From Marsupella aquatica (Eukaryota > Marchantiophyta): a stretch of DNA of 64,000 nt. The stretch covers positions 18,972,001 to 19,036,000 of the forward strand of contig OZ316897.1 of the NCBI GenBank assembly GCA_973895155.1, read 5' to 3'. Shown here piece by piece: positions 43,713-57,600 of the stretch. Positions within the stretch are counted from its first letter, which is position 1; every line of letters starts with the position of its first letter. The notes below the pieces were generated by a model that saw only the letters and a list, made by a program, of their open reading frames with translations, was not told the origin of the DNA and did not search any database. Both the position numbers and the translations under genes were made by a program.

Positions 43713-44062
43713 TAGTATACCTAAAACTAAAGGGGTCTAAAAATTAATTAAATATGTATAGAATACAAAGGCTACCCCTTGATAAGGCAGATTGAAATGA
43801 AAATACATGACACAAAAATCTGAATAGACAATATACCTAAAACTAAAGGGGTCTAAAAATTAATTAAATATGTATAGAATACAAAGGCTACCCCTTGATA
43901 AGGCAGATTGAAATGAAAATACATGACACAAAAATCTGAATCAGACAGTATACCTAACACTAAAGGGGTCTAAAAATTAATTAAATATGTATAGAATACA
44001 AAGGCTACCCCTTGATAAGGCAGATTGAAATGAAAATACATGACACAAAAATCTGAATAAGA
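43713..44062. repeat. Three-copy tandem repeat, ~115 bp unit
   Basis: Units starting TATACCTAAAACTAAAGGGG lie near 43717, 43830 and 43949. They include AATTAATTAAATATGTATAG and end ACACAAAAATCTGAAT. They are almost identical and start about 25 bp from the truncated end of the retrotransposon fragment. Confidence 0.9.
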
Positions 44063-45760
44063 CAAAATCTGAAATGTGCATTCACCATATAGCAGCTTCA
44101 AAAATTTGACCGGTCAACTTCATGACCCTGAGCTGAGTGGCATTGTGGGCACTATGGGGAGTGACCTGGTTGGGCCATTTCATCCCAGTATAGTCTGGCC
44201 AGATAATTGCTAGTTACATATGTAATGTAGGGCCCATGGATTGGCAATAACTGTTAAGTGAAGCATCCATTGCAAGGCGAAAATTGTTTGTAAATCAAAA
44301 TGAATGGTACCTGGACTGGCTGAAAAAGGAGCTTGACGTTATGTTGTACAGCTTGGTAACATGCCCCCTACATTGCATTTTATTGGGGACTGCCAAGAGA
44401 CTGTCTATTCATTAAAATGAATTATTATTCAATTTATGAACATTTGGGTAACAAAAAGTGTACATTTGGCTTTCAAAAAGTGTACAATTGGACAAGAAAT
44501 AAAGATGTTTGCCATCAAATGTACCACCATGTTCATCATTTGTAAATAAACAGTTAGGATGAGACTCCTTTTAGTAAAGATCATTTTTGCACCCTCAAGT
44601 TTACAATTGATCATTTAGGTGTAGAGTAGTGTACTATATTGTACCTTTTGGGGTTAAAAAGTGAACATTTAGAGGCCTAAAAGTGAACAAATAAAATACA
44701 CTTTTAATGAATGCAGTGACTATGACCCAAAGACCCAAGCTAGACACAAACAAACAACGTCTAGAGCCTCAACTAAACCCTTTTGGCAGTGTCTCCAAAG
44801 TAGAACCTGGAGTTCATATACAGCTCTAATACATTTGGCACTCATATGTAAACCCTAATCCTATTTTAAAGTCTGTAGTGGTTGGTACCTTTGATCACCC
44901 AAAACTCACTCACTAAACTAGGGATCTCTTGGGTCCGTAGCATTTCACCAAATTCTACAGCTGAAAACCAACCCTTCATAACAAAACAAACATCAAACAC
45001 AAAAGTGCACAGAATCCAATTTGGGGACTATGTTAGGCGGGATGTTAGGATAAGGGCTGCTTTCCATATTGTGACTATTGTGATACTCCAAGGGTTAACT
45101 AAGTGTATATTTTTGGGATGCCTAATTTGAATACCATTATGTCATGAAGACAACCTGAGGCCATAGTAGAGAGGGGTGTCGGGCGGTGATGGATGACAAG
45201 GGAACCATTGAGGGGGTACAAGGAGGCCACAAGGCATCCCAAGGACTTGGAGCCAAGGTGTGGACATCTTGGAGGGGTGGGGGCTGGTCGGAGGCTCCAC
45301 GTAAGGAGCAAAACGGGAAGAATGACCAAAATATAGAAAACATTGAAACTTAAAACAGACTTTTCTGCGCTAGTACTATTCTAAACATGGTCATGTTTGG
45401 ATTCATTGTGAAGCCCTCAATGAGCCCCATGCGAAACTGAGGTTCTATAGTTGATTTTAGGTCCATATCAAACAGTGACATCTTGAGGGACCTCAACGCC
45501 CGTAAAACAGAAAACTAGGCAATCTTGGAGTAGTGATGATGGGAGGGCCCTTAGAAGGAAGGGGTTCCCACACTTGTGTTCCCCTTCACCCTTTGTGTGG
45601 TCCTCACATGTTTTTTTTGCTCTCTTTCCCTTCCCCACCGTAGAAGGGGCCCTCACACTTTTGTCCTTTCCTTTTCTCTATTCTCACTTGTGGGGTTTCC
45701 ATCCATACCTAAACCCTAAATCCCTTCCCTCTTGTGCTTGCTTTCAACATGTGTACGGAC
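44063..45760. other. Non-coding stretch
   Basis: No gene is supported. The part 45320-45470 (AAACATGGTCATGTTTGGAT...GAGCCCCATG) resembles 25990-26130, so it is a dispersed repeat. No ends or coding capacity are visible. Confidence 0.45.
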
Positions 45761-46795
45761 CCTGATTGTACGAACATCAGATTTTCGACCATCTCAAAAT
45801 CAGGAGTCTACGGGCTTGTTGGAAAGAGCTCGCCGAGCTGAATCCAACGATGTGTCACATGGCCGAAACGGAGCTAAGACGGGGGAGATACAACAGATCG
45901 CGTTTTTTTGAGAATACGAGAGTTTTGAGGCCGTACGGATGTCCGTACGACAGGAGGTCCCGGCTTTGCAAGAGAAGGAGGAGGTAGCAGCACATACGGG
46001 GGAACCGTGATCCGTGTTTTTCAAGCCGGGGCCCCCTGGTGTTGTACGGACGAAACGGAGGGAGACGGTGCCCCGTGAAAACCGTTTGCCCTCCATTTTG
46101 TGCACCGTTTACGGAGCCGTGATCAGGAAGAGGAGGGCTCCTCAGATATGTTTTCAGAAGTGAATTCTGAGAAAATTTAGTTTCGACAATTGTAGGGGTC
46201 CCCTCTTTTTATGGCGTACCGGGGGTGACGATCAGGAGGATTGAGGTTGGTAGGCAAGGTAGATAAATAGGATATGAGGTGGTGGACTCAAGTGAGTCCT
46301 TGTTTAGCGGAGTGGTATTCACTCCAGATGAGAGTGATGAGGAGACCAACTCACGGGGCTCAAGCCAGGGCACCGTGAGTGAGGAGGAGGAGGACTGATG
46401 AGGAGACCAACTCACGGGGCTCAAGCCATGGCACCGTGAGTGAGGAGGAGGAGGACTAGGGTAGCCGTACGGACTTGTCGTACGATCTCTGGATTTTGAA
46501 ACTTTTTGGAAGGGTGCACTCACGGGCTTGTTGGAAAGAGCTCGCGGAGCTGATTCCAACAAGAGGCGGCGCTCCTCAAACGGAGCCAGGATGAGTAAGT
46601 TAGTGCCCGGTGAAGTTGGTAAGTAAGTGATACTGAAACGGCCATAACTTGGTCGTTTGGCGTCCGTTTCGAGAGCGGTTTTGTGATTCATGATCAGGGG
46701 CAGTAGGGCTACCCAAGGGTGAGCTCATAGGTGCAATCAGAGTGGCACCTAGTTTTGGCAATTGTGGGGTCCCTTGCATTTTTTGCGGTTCACGA
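45760..46795. repeat. GC-rich duplicated unit with palindromes
   Basis: Two related units lie at about 45800-46220 and 46500-46795. Both have ACGGGCTTGTTGGAAAGAGC followed by TCGC(C/G)GAGCTGA and end GCAATTGTGGGGTCCC or GACAATTGTAGGGGTCCC. Between them is a 60-bp direct duplication (about 46334-46457, GGAGACCAACTCACGGGGCT). A dyad GTACGGA-TG-TCCGTAC lies near 45934. It resembles the repeated, promoter-like 5' region of a retroelement, but no coding part follows. Confidence 0.6.
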
Positions 46796-47598
46796 AGTGA
46801 TGTTGGGGCGCCGTCGAAGGCACCGTCGGTCCCATTGTTAGATTAGGGTTTTTAGGAGCATGTGTGTGCCGCATGCTTTAGGATTAGGGATTTACTTGTG
46901 TGAAAGTTTATGCAGGGTTTTAGCGGCGCCGCTAGGGTGGCCGCCACCATGGTGATCCCGTGAGGGGTGCTTTGGTGTGTTTTTTTTCAGTATTTAGGGG
47001 GAAAGCCTCGGAGTAGTTATGGGGGGGAACTCTGTCTAGTGTTGGTGTTAGGGAAGTTAGCTCATAGCCATAAGGGGAATTCGAGCCAGAGTAGTGAGGT
47101 AGAGGTGTAGCGCTTGCCCCAGTGAGGCAGGAGTTGGACAAACGACAGGAGGCAGGAGTTGGGCAGATGACAGGAGGCTGGGTTGTCCTTGCAATGTGTT
47201 ACCACTTTTTGCAAAAGATATGGATTTGGTTTGATTCCTCAAGTTTTGGTGTGGCGTTATCTTTTTCGGTTCACGATTGTGTTCTTTCCCCAAGAAGTGT
47301 CTAAGGAATCCTTGCACGGTTTGGTCAACCATGTGAGTAGGAGGGGTGGTGACAACACTCCACCAACGACCAGTAGGAGTGTGTGTGTGGTGTAGTCCAT
47401 GGGACTTGATCAAAAGCAGAGCGCCTAGTCGATAGACTTGATCAAAAATTACATTTCCGGGAGCGAAAATAAACATACTCATCCTAAATGCAATAGAATC
47501 CTAATAGCGTCCCTCCACGTTCCCGTCGTACAATAACAAACGATTTTAGTAGGAGTAAATACGTATTTGTCGTATGAATCGTTTGATAAGCAGGTGAC
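46796..47598. other. Unassigned stretch
   Basis: A minus-strand frame of 141 codons (47057-47482) overlaps a GACAGGAGGC(A/T)GG(A/G)GTTG duplication (about 47140-47185). It resembles nothing I know, so I do not call a gene. Confidence 0.35.
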
Positions 47599-47599
47599 A

Positions 47600-48108
47600 G
47601 CACATAAGGTTTTGTCCCGGCTCAGGTATAAAATCATTTTATGGCCTTTGCCATAACTTATCTGGGGCCTTACTTTGGCATTCCCTATTGCTCTAAGGGC
47701 ACCTGACTTCCATATCCAAGGCTATGCCTACCTGGCGGCCTCAGCCAATAAGCTTTTTTCCCAGGAATCCAATCATTTATGTCCTTTGCCATAACTTATT
47801 TAGGGCCTTACTTTGGCAATCCCTATTGCTCTCAGGGCACCTGACTTCCATATCCAAGGCTATGCCTACCCGGCCGCCTGAGCACATAAGGTTTTGTCCC
47901 AGGGATGAAATCATTTTATGGCTTTTGCCATAACTGATCTAGGGCCTTACTTTGCCATTCCCTATTGCTCTCAGGGCACCTGACTTCCATATCCAAGGCT
48001 ATGCCTACCCGGCCGCCTGAGCCGCATTCTCTATTGGTCTCAGGCCACCTGAGTACCTGACTTCCACAGCCAAAGGCTACGCCGACCTGGCCGCCTCCGC
48101 ATTGCGGC
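47600..48108. repeat. ~140-bp tandem repeat, three full units and one partial
   Basis: Units start near 47600, 47743 and 47882, with a partial unit from 48021. Each contains CCTTTGCCATAACT, TAGGGCCTTACTTTG, CCCTATTGCTCTCAGGGCAC, CTGACTTCCATATCCAAGGC and TATGCCTACCCGGCCGCCTG. The order and length of parts are kept, and divergence is modest. Confidence 0.9.
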
Positions 48109-51100
48109 TGAGCAAGGGCTTTCCGGCCAGCACCAGCTGCACTCGGGCCTCTCCCTTAGGGTGACCTGTTGCCGCAGGTACTAGGCCTCCCGCTTGGAGG
48201 ATCGAGCCATCTGGCTCTGCCTCCCTAGCTCGGTAGTTTTGGCTGCCCCTACTGCACCGATGACCTCCGCCCCCATGCCAACAAGCTGCAGCTTCCTCCG
48301 CCCACTCAGACATGGGCTCCGCCTCTCAGCTGGCCCGAAGCTACAGCCCTTGTTGTCCTACAGTGTGGGGATACACCTATGGCCGCCCTCCATGCCCTCC
48401 ATGCCCTCTACTTTGCACTTTCTTCGGTGAACTTGGGTGGCTGGTTGAGCTTTCCAATCAGCTACAGAGTTTGGTCCCTTCTTTGGTTCTAAAGTCCTCC
48501 AAGACGGCAAGACACCTATGCTACTGCTCGACTGTACATCACTCTTAATTCGCACTTTCTTCGGTGAACTTGGGTGGCTAGTTGAACCAAAACTAAGACT
48601 GGCAGCTTTGTCAAACAAGTCGACGCTTTCTAAATTATCATGCTTTCGCTGAACAAATTCATGACTGAAAGGAGAGGCTCAAATAGAGAGGATATAGGAT
48701 CTATCGTACAGTTTCTACTAAAGACAGAAACTTTCAAAATCAAGCTCTCATGTAGACTCTGTGTCACCCAAGCTCTCAGCCTCTCAATCTCACCACCTGA
48801 CATCATGATCCCCACCCTCATTGACTACTTAAAAAACTCAAGACTGAGGGGCTCTCCTGCCCAATCATCGCACCGAGCCTCGCCTTTGAGCTCTGCGCCT
48901 TTCAATCTCACATGATCGGGTACAAGATCGGGTACAAGATGCAAATGGAAATGGAATCAACACAACAACAGCACGTTTTGACAAGTATAGCAATCTTTGG
49001 AAAGATCACGTACCAGTGATCGAGTAGTACCTAGAACATGGTGCTCTCAAGCTCCAAAGCCTGGTGTCTTAGGGAGGCCAACGAACACAAGCTCAGACAG
49101 AATTTCAAATTGAAAGGAGACCTGTGCCATGGACAAGGTTAGAGGTTTAGAACATGGACATAGTCATGGTATAGTGACCAAGCATTGAACTGGCAACAGG
49201 GCAGGTGGTGGGTCCACCAGCAGTGCACTGAGTGCACTTCCAGGGAATTGTTTCCCTGGTTGATTCACGCTGGATGTCCTGAATATACGGTCCTTGATCA
49301 CACACTTAAGCTGGTTACGCGTGCGAGTTTGCGGATCCTGTAGCCCACCAGCCAACAGAATGTAATTAAGTATATTGTAAGGTAGTCCATGGCCCCGCTT
49401 TGCCTAATTGAGTGAGGCACACTGATTCGTTTAGGGCTCTACAAAAGAGACATGATCTGAGCGATTTGCAGAGCTGCATCGCTAAAGAAGCACAGGATTG
49501 GCGAAGCGCAGGCACTTTTCAGCGACCAGTACTTAAGTGTGCAAATCGAAGTTGCGTGACAAAGGGGAATCTGAATGAGTCGACATCTACCCATGCAATT
49601 TACATCTGGCGGGTCCATAATTCCACCTGACGCCATACATGCACAGAGCGCTGCATTGGGTTCCGCTATGGCACCACCATCATGGACAACCGCAAAATGC
49701 AAAAAGGACCAAAATAGCTGACGCGAGAGGCTCATTGTTGGCATGACTCTGTACTGCAGTCATCGACTGTCATAGAGTTGTACTGATTCTGTCTTGAGAG
49801 GCCAGCTGCCTGTGAGAGATCATTCTAGATTACAGTCTCCGCATGTCAGCCACTGGGAAGGATTGATGCGGGATGCAGTTAGCAGCATTATCTGATTGTG
49901 GAATCCGATTCCAACTATTCCAACTGAGTTTAATTCAAAGTCTGACAGAGAATTGAAACCGAATGCAACGTCTAAGAGTGTGTATGACACAACCATGTGA
50001 ACACATTGATTGTGTCCCCGTCGACTTTCCAAAAATAATAGGCCGGCACTGGAAAGAATACTGAAGAAGGCATTCATAGAGGAGGTTCCGAGGGAAGTTT
50101 CATTCGACCATTCGACTTTGCATGGCTCTCAATCAGGGTCTCAATGATCACCTTGCATTGATTGGACTTCAATTGAGCTCTCAAGAACTCAGCCTTTATG
50201 ACTTGAACATTCAATCATTCTGTGCACCTCTTTTCTGTATAGACTGATGGAGTGATGGGGCCGTCTTCAGTAGGTTCTGATAATGTCTCTGATCGAAGCC
50301 TTTGCCCTTGCATGAGTAGCTCAAGTGGGCTCACAAGCTTATCAGCCACTGTAATAACAACTATCCCAAGATTCTACTAGCTGGTACCATCTTGTCGTCA
50401 AGCATGTAGTAACTTCCTATCCCGAATCTTTTCCTACCGTTCCTTATATTTTGGATAGTGACAAAGTGGCTGTACGCAGTGGAACACTATTGAGGGAATC
50501 TGGTCCGGACTGATGTGGAGTATTTAATTCGGTTTCCGGTCAGAGTGGATATGAAGGATTTACACTTTGGATTGAAGGTTGGCTCTCTGTATCACTTACT
50601 GTATGGCATCAATAGGGGGTCTCAAACCTCAAATTCGATGGACAGACAAAGCTATGAACTACCAAATTAAATTCGCTATCGCCATGACCATAAGTCACTG
50701 TAGAAGCTAGTGAGAAAAAAAATTAAAACACTTACACAACCCTGTGAAAAAGCTAGCTATGGCCATTTGTTTACAGCCAAAAGCAATAAAACAACTATAT
50801 ATGAAGCTTTGAGACGCCGTCATGGTTATCGTCCACACTTCTCGATCCGCTACTAGCCAAATCTTTTAATCCGAAATTGATGTTGCCCAGTTAAAACCAG
50901 TTTGTTAACAGAACTCACGACCTACTCGGAATAAATGAGCCAGGTCAACTATGGTGACAAAACCTCACGCAATAGTCTGGTGAATATCTCCAAATGCAAA
51001 TCCTGCAACATTCGCAATTGAAATCTCTCCGTGTCGTAAGAACGCGGAAGTCACCTTATTTACTTGTCTCTCCACAGTCTTTCATTTAGTAATCGGAACC

Positions 51101-53640
51101 GGAACTTCTTCAGGGTCTCAAGTCGTCTCAAAGTGCATGTCGCATAATTTTATGCAATATGACTATAATCATGTCGACTATCGGAAGCATACCCCAAATT
51201 ACTGGATTGCCTCCTTGCTTGGCTCATCCGTTTGCGCTCCCGGACAGTCTCTCACGTGGAATGTTGAATCAGAGTACCGTTTTGTTTCAACTTCACGAGC
51301 AATTATCGGCTCTGGGCAGCACTGCAGCAATGTCAAGAAGTACTCTATTGCATCAGAATTTACACCCTCGATGGTGTCTCAGGCTCCGTGGAGTCCGTGA
51401 GCCTGTGGTCTCCAAAGCAAGGAATACAAGGGCCATTGACGGCAGTGTTGTACCATTGTGGCAGAACTGGGAGTCTCGGTGCAGCAAGGAGTAGATGACG
51501 GCTAACTGTGGCCATGAGCTTTGACGAACAGTTCACGAATTGACTTGTTTGTTATTTCTTCGTGAAAGAGGCCGTTTTGGTGAATGAGATCTGGGATAAC
51601 CCTTTACATTACAAAAAGGCGCTGTTGTTTCATTCAATGTCTTGCTTGTTCGGACTTTCAGTAAAAATCTGGATAAAACTTCAGAATCCTGTCCTTGCCT
51701 GAAGATGGCGGCAGTTTCTGATGATCTGGATCTGGTGTGAACGTTACACTCATGTACTTGTTGTTCCATTCAATGTGTTGCCTAATAATTCCTTGAGACT
51801 CTGAATCTGGAAAAAGAAAGACCTCCATGTACTTCACATACTCTGTAATCAATGTCTGGTACTGTACTCCCCTTGGTCAATGATTTCAATCGATGTTTCG
51901 GTCCTCGACAAATTCGGTATGAAGTCGTTCAAGGTCCTTGCCATATCCTGTTGTGTTAAGATTAACATTGTTGAATCTGGACGATGGACCTTTTGATTAT
52001 AGTCTCCGCCACAACTGACAGTGGGTTTTGTAACGTATAGCTAGGTGTACATATTATTTCGTGTTCATACATTTCTATGGAATGCGATTGCTGTATAGTA
52101 CGGGTGTCACTCAAAACCTGTTGAGCGTTACATGACTGTCTAAACACACAAATATTGAATAGGCTGCACCCATTATCTCAGAGAGGCACTAGGCTACTTG
52201 CCAGTAATTTTTAAATTTAGATATACTATAACTGTAGGTGAAGCATTACGAGGTCCAATACAAAACTACACTAATGAGGTTTCGGGGATTCATTACTTAT
52301 GTTGGTCTTCATGGGAATGCTCCATGAACAGAACTGCATGAGTTCCCACATACCATCCCATCTTCATCTCTTTGAAGGTGCTAGTAACAAGTGTCATGAT
52401 GAGCTCCCACATATCATCCCATCTTCATCTCTTTGAAGGTGTTAGTAACAAGTGCGCAGCTAACTTTTTCTCATCAAAATTGACGAGGAATCTATTTTAG
52501 GTTTGGCTGCTCTATGCTGCTGGTCGAGACTTCAAAAGTAATGAATCTGTGCAGGGAGTGCTTCAGAAATGCAGGGTGCATCAGTGGCCATCGATTCCAG
52601 GAGCCAGGGCTATGGTGGAAGTTCAATCTTGCACTCAAGTCGCGGCTGCATTGAAAGCTTCGACGCTGAAGCTATAGCGTGGGGGCATGGTTTTGGCCTC
52701 CCATTGGACTTGCACTTCAAGCCCAAGTTGAGATGAACTTTGTTTGTTGAGATCTTTGGCTATGTTGGGCCATTGCCTCCTCTAGCCTCTCCCCTCTGAA
52801 GACCAAAGAAGAGGAAAAAGTCCAAAACAACAACAAAATGGGCTGTGAGAATCCTGGTTCGAGTGCCCCAACGTGAACTGAGAAAGTGGCATCCACGTCC
52901 AAATTAACAGTGCATGCAAAGTGCTCTGTCACAGCATGACTCGTGCTTCCCCTTGTTCACCAAAGCAGCACAATTCATTGTTGTGCCATGTGTAACTTTC
53001 CCTGAATTGTGAGAAGTTCACTCATGGGTTTAGTCTGGCATTTATTGCACTTTTGGTATTTTAAACTTAGTGTGAGGAATAGAGAAATATTAACCAGGGT
53101 TTCCTCCCCGCAAACCAGGTGCACATCTTGCCCTTGTGCGGATTCCCCTTTTAAAGACAAATTTGCCTGGCATTAATATCATGACCCACCTTTCAAACTA
53201 TCCTTTGGACAGGATTCCCATAAAAGTTGAAAGTTCTCGTATTCAATACTTACTGTAGATTTTGATGTACTGTAGGAAGTACCAGTACGGTCCGTTACAA
53301 TATACTCTGATATACGGATTGTTACTTTGCAGAGGTCGCACTTTTCTCAATGTATGCGTCAGAAAGTACTGTATTTTTGGTGAGGTCTAGTGGTACTGAA
53401 GAGGACAGAGGGTGCCCAATTCAATGAAACGTCCGTATGGGGTGTTTCCAATGTGATCATATCGAATCTGTATCGAATCTATGGCCGAGTCAAAGCATTG
53501 GTTTGTCAAACGAAGATAGAGAAAAGGCGCATCAGAATTAATAAATCATGGAAAAACACGAAAGAAAAAAAGAGTTCCAAAGAGTACAAACACTTAACCA
53601 CAAAAAAGAAAAACAAATGTAAACCTAAAACATGACTATT
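48109..53640. other. Long non-coding stretch
   Basis: I see no supportable gene in 5.5 kb. A 60-bp tandem duplication (52348-52460, CATCCCATCTTCATCTCTTT) is present. Short duplicated phrases at 48420-48590 (GCACTTTCTTCGGTGAACTT) suggest another old duplication. Confidence 0.45.
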
Positions 53641-54630
53641 CGTGGTCTTTGAGCTCCTGTCTATGGAGTTCAAACTGTAGCACAGTTTTCGCGCCATTTA
53701 GACTACTCTCCCGCACTCAGTTTTTCTCGGAATCCAGTTTTCTCAGTTGCATTAGCTTGCTCTTGCCGAGGCGCATCTTATCGATATAAAACACGTCCAA
53801 AACGGTGCCGTATCAACATACTTATGGTCACATTCGTTTTCGCCGTTTTTCAGTCGTTTTTCTGCGATTTCGTCTTCCTTTCGACGGTCATATCTCGGTC
53901 AATCTTTCACGGATTTCAGATTTCTCAAGTGCTTTGTATAGCTCTTCTCCGGGAGTATCAGATTGATCCCAAGAGCGGTCCAATTGGTCTCCTATTGCCC
54001 CGATTGGACTTTGATTAGCTCTCACGTTTTTTCTTTAATTTCCACCGTTCTCACTTTCAATTAGCTTTAGGGTCCTGTAGCAGTTCCTCGTTCACGGAAT
54101 CCGGCATTCTCATGTGATTTGGCCAGCTCTTGTCCGGGAGTGCAACATCTATCCCTACCGCGGTCCTTTTGGTGACATATCAACCACTTTCGGCTCCGAT
54201 TACGATTCTGATTTACACCTCCATTTTTGGTGACGGTTTCCCTTGATCAGCTTTGGAGCATTCCTGTCTTGCCACGTTTCTCCTCCGATTGGTGGTTGCC
54301 TTTCTTCTTCAGTTCTGACAAGGTGGTTTTTGCCAAGTTTAGTGGACCAGTTTGCATTCCACCATCTTTGGGAGCTGTATCAGCACGCTCAAATAGCGGA
54401 GAGATATTCACTCGCATCGACTCCTCAACGGACACATCGACGAGAGCTCCAGCTTTGTTCCCGGCTGTGCCTACACGTGCTCAACGGTTTTCTAGGCTAG
54501 CGGGGGCGCCGCTTCTCGGATTTTGACGCGGTGGGCTCTCTCCATAGCCTTCCCTTTCTTTTCACATGTCTTGGTTGGGCCTTTTGTCGCTTCTTGATGC
54601 GCTTTTGCTTTTATCGGGTTGCGACCTGTC

Positions 54631-57600
54631 ATGTCTACGTTGAGAGTGTTGGCGCGGGGCAAGCGCCCAGCCCCCCCACACAGTTCTCCCCCCTCCTCCC
54701 CCCCGCCTCGTGGTCGCCTTCGTGTTTGCTCTTCTTCATTGGATCTCTCTCATCTTCGTGATGACCCCATGTCCGATGTTCTGCCAGTCCCCCCAGTCTA
54801 CTGCCCACCCCATCGACGCCCTGGCTCCTCTCCCCAGCCCATTCCCCCTCCACCCCTCCAGCATCCCCCTCCGGCCTCTTCATCCACGTCGGTTCCCCCC
54901 CCACCTCCTGTCCAGTCGGTCCCTGCTCCCTCCCCAGACGAGCGTCCCCTGCATACTTGTCCTGAGTGTGGCTGGGTTGGCCTCTCCCTTCCTCATCACC
55001 GCGGGCGGGGCCGGTGCCAACGTCGCCAGCAAGCCCAATCCCAGCCCCAGCCCCCTCTTGACCCAGTTAGCTCTGCCCCTCCTTCCTTGGAGGCTTCCGA
55101 GCAGGCATGGAGTTGGGTTCGCTCTCTAGACCCCCTTCCAGCCTACCATCCAGGGTACATTAGACCTCGCCTTTATAACCACATCCCACTAGCGTTGCGC
55201 CCATTAGTTCGGTCATCCTTGTTGCAACTCATGCAGCTTATCTTGGCGCATCCTATCGAGGTCTCCTATTGGTCTTTACTCATGCTTTTTCCACAGTGGA
55301 CTCTTACCCTCCCTAGTCACGGTGGTCGTGTGGGTCATCGTGAGACTGCCTCTCGTATCCATCGTTTTCTGCGGGGAGATTGGGAACAGCTTCAGGAAGA
55401 GTACTTTCTTCAAGCCCGTTCCTTTACTACCCGTGCTTTGTCTGACCCAGCTCGCCACTCTCATCCTCTAGAGCACAGACGCCTTCGTCGCTCTTGTCGT
55501 TTGGCCCAGGCTGGTGAATATCGTCGTGCGGTCCAGGCCCTTTCTCCCACCACACCAGCCCCCCCTGGCGAGGTCACCTTGACGGCCCTTCAGGATCTCC
55601 ATCCGCAGCCCTATGATCAGCTCCCTTTGTTCGTGGAGGATTTTGAGCCTGAGGAGGATCTTCAGTTTAGTAGGGACCACTTCACCTATGCTTTCCTCCA
55701 TGCTCCGCGTTGCGCGGCTGGTGGCCCCTCTGGCTATGTCTTTGAGCATTTTCGTGATTTATTCCCCCCTGAGGATCCTCAGTCTGGTTTTCCAGTTTTC
55801 TTCTCCTTTTGCCAGTGTATTGCTGCCGGCCGTTTGCCTCCTCCCATCTCTCGGCTTTTGAGTGCTTCTCGTTTATTGGCCATGGCTAAGTCTTCACCGG
55901 GTGTTCGGCCCATAGCTATTGGAGAGGTCTTTCTTCGTCTGGTGTCTCGCGCACTTTCATCGCAGTATCGCTCTGCACTATCGGATCATCTCTCTCCACA
56001 TCAGTTTGCAGTGGGCGTTCCTGGCGGTTGTGAGACAGTTATTGCGGGTATTCGTACTACCTTGGACCTCCACCCTGATTGGGTTGTCCTCCAGGTTGAT
56101 GTCTCCAATGCTTTCAATACGGTTTCTCGGGCAGCAATTTTCGTGCTTTGAGGGCAGCGGATCCAGACATCCAGTCCCTTATCCCCTTTGTCCGTTGTTT
56201 TTATGGGTGTGAGGCCCCCCTCTTCTATAGTCATCACACCTCTACAGGAGTGTATACCACTCTTTCTTCTGCAGAAGGTACACGTCAGGGTGACCCTTTG
56301 GGTGGGCCTCTTTTTGCCATTGCCCATTTTACTGCTTTACGAGAAGCCTCCGCGGCCCACCCCCAGTGTATCTTCCCCTCCCTTTCAGATGACACCCACA
56401 TCATTGGTCCACCTTTTGCTGTTACTTCTGCCCTCGCCACCCTTTCCACCCATTTGTTGGGCCTCGGTTTACGAGTACAGCCGGTGAAGAGTCGTGCATG
56501 GAGTCCAGCTGGGTTACCCTCTGATCTTGCGCTTCCCCCTGGGTTCTTACGTCCTGCCGACGGTCTTCGGGTCCTTGGCTCCCCAGTCGGTACCGCCTCC
56601 TTTTGCTCATCTTTCATTGCTGACGCTCTCCAGGCTGCCTTAGCCCCTACTCCTATGCTCCCTAAGTTAGCAGACTCTCAGGCAGCATTTGGGTTGTTAT
56701 TGAGATGCATCCACCCTCGTGCGTCCTATTTGGCTCGGACACATCCCCCTACCGAGGATCTTTCTCTACACCTCCGAGCGTTTGATGTCTCCATTCGTGA
56801 GACTTTGGCCTCTCTTTTAGAGCCAGGTACTTTACTCTCATCTCCGTGGCTTCATCGACAGCTCAGTCTTCCTATTTCTCACGGTGGTTTTGGGCTTACT
56901 TCCACTGAGCGCCTTGCACCTTTGGCCTTCTTGGGCGCGTGGGCGGCCGCCTTCTCATTGTTGGCAGATCGTTTCCTTACTGAGGATCGACCTTTTTTAC
57001 TTTCATCTCTCATGGAGGTCAAGGAGGGTTCCCTCCCATTTCAGGTTCATTTGCGCACGGCTCGGTCATCATTACCCGATCCTGTTCGAGCTGCGTTACC
57101 TTCATTCCAGGAGTTTTTATCCTTGGACCCCGTCCGTCTTCAGGCAGACCTTGCTGGGCGTATGCACGCTTTCACCCTCTCCAGCATCCTCACCGAGGCA
57201 CCTGACACGGACCGAGCTCGGATTCTTTCTTCCGGAGGGAAGGGCGCAGGAGGCTGGCTTCAGGCCAATCCAATCATTCCTCACCTGCGGATGTCTTCAG
57301 CGGAGTTTGCGACAGCCATGCGTCTTCGTATGGGCTTGCCCCACCCACTTCTTGCTGGTTTACCTCCTACTTGCACTTGTGGGAAGCCTTGTGATGCCAC
57401 AGGTGTCCATCTTCTTCGATGCAGTTTGGGCGGCGAAACCATTTTTGTTCACGACGCTGTGAGAGATGCGACTGCTCAGGTTCTCTCTGGCTCTTTGGTC
57501 TACGCGCGGCGGGAGGTGGTGCTCGAGTTACCTGGTCCTCCATCACAGCGGTTACGGGTGGATCTTACCATGGTCCGTGACGGTCACCGTACTTTGGCAG

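Noticed and set aside
47057-47482. 141-codon minus-strand ORF as a gene
   Set aside because: It covers a tandem duplication, resembles no family and has no splice or promoter support.
54227-54526. Separate ORF1 upstream of the retrotransposon RT
   Set aside because: Two overlapping frames of 85-99 codons carry no zinc knuckle or coiled coil and lie in the repeated 5' region.
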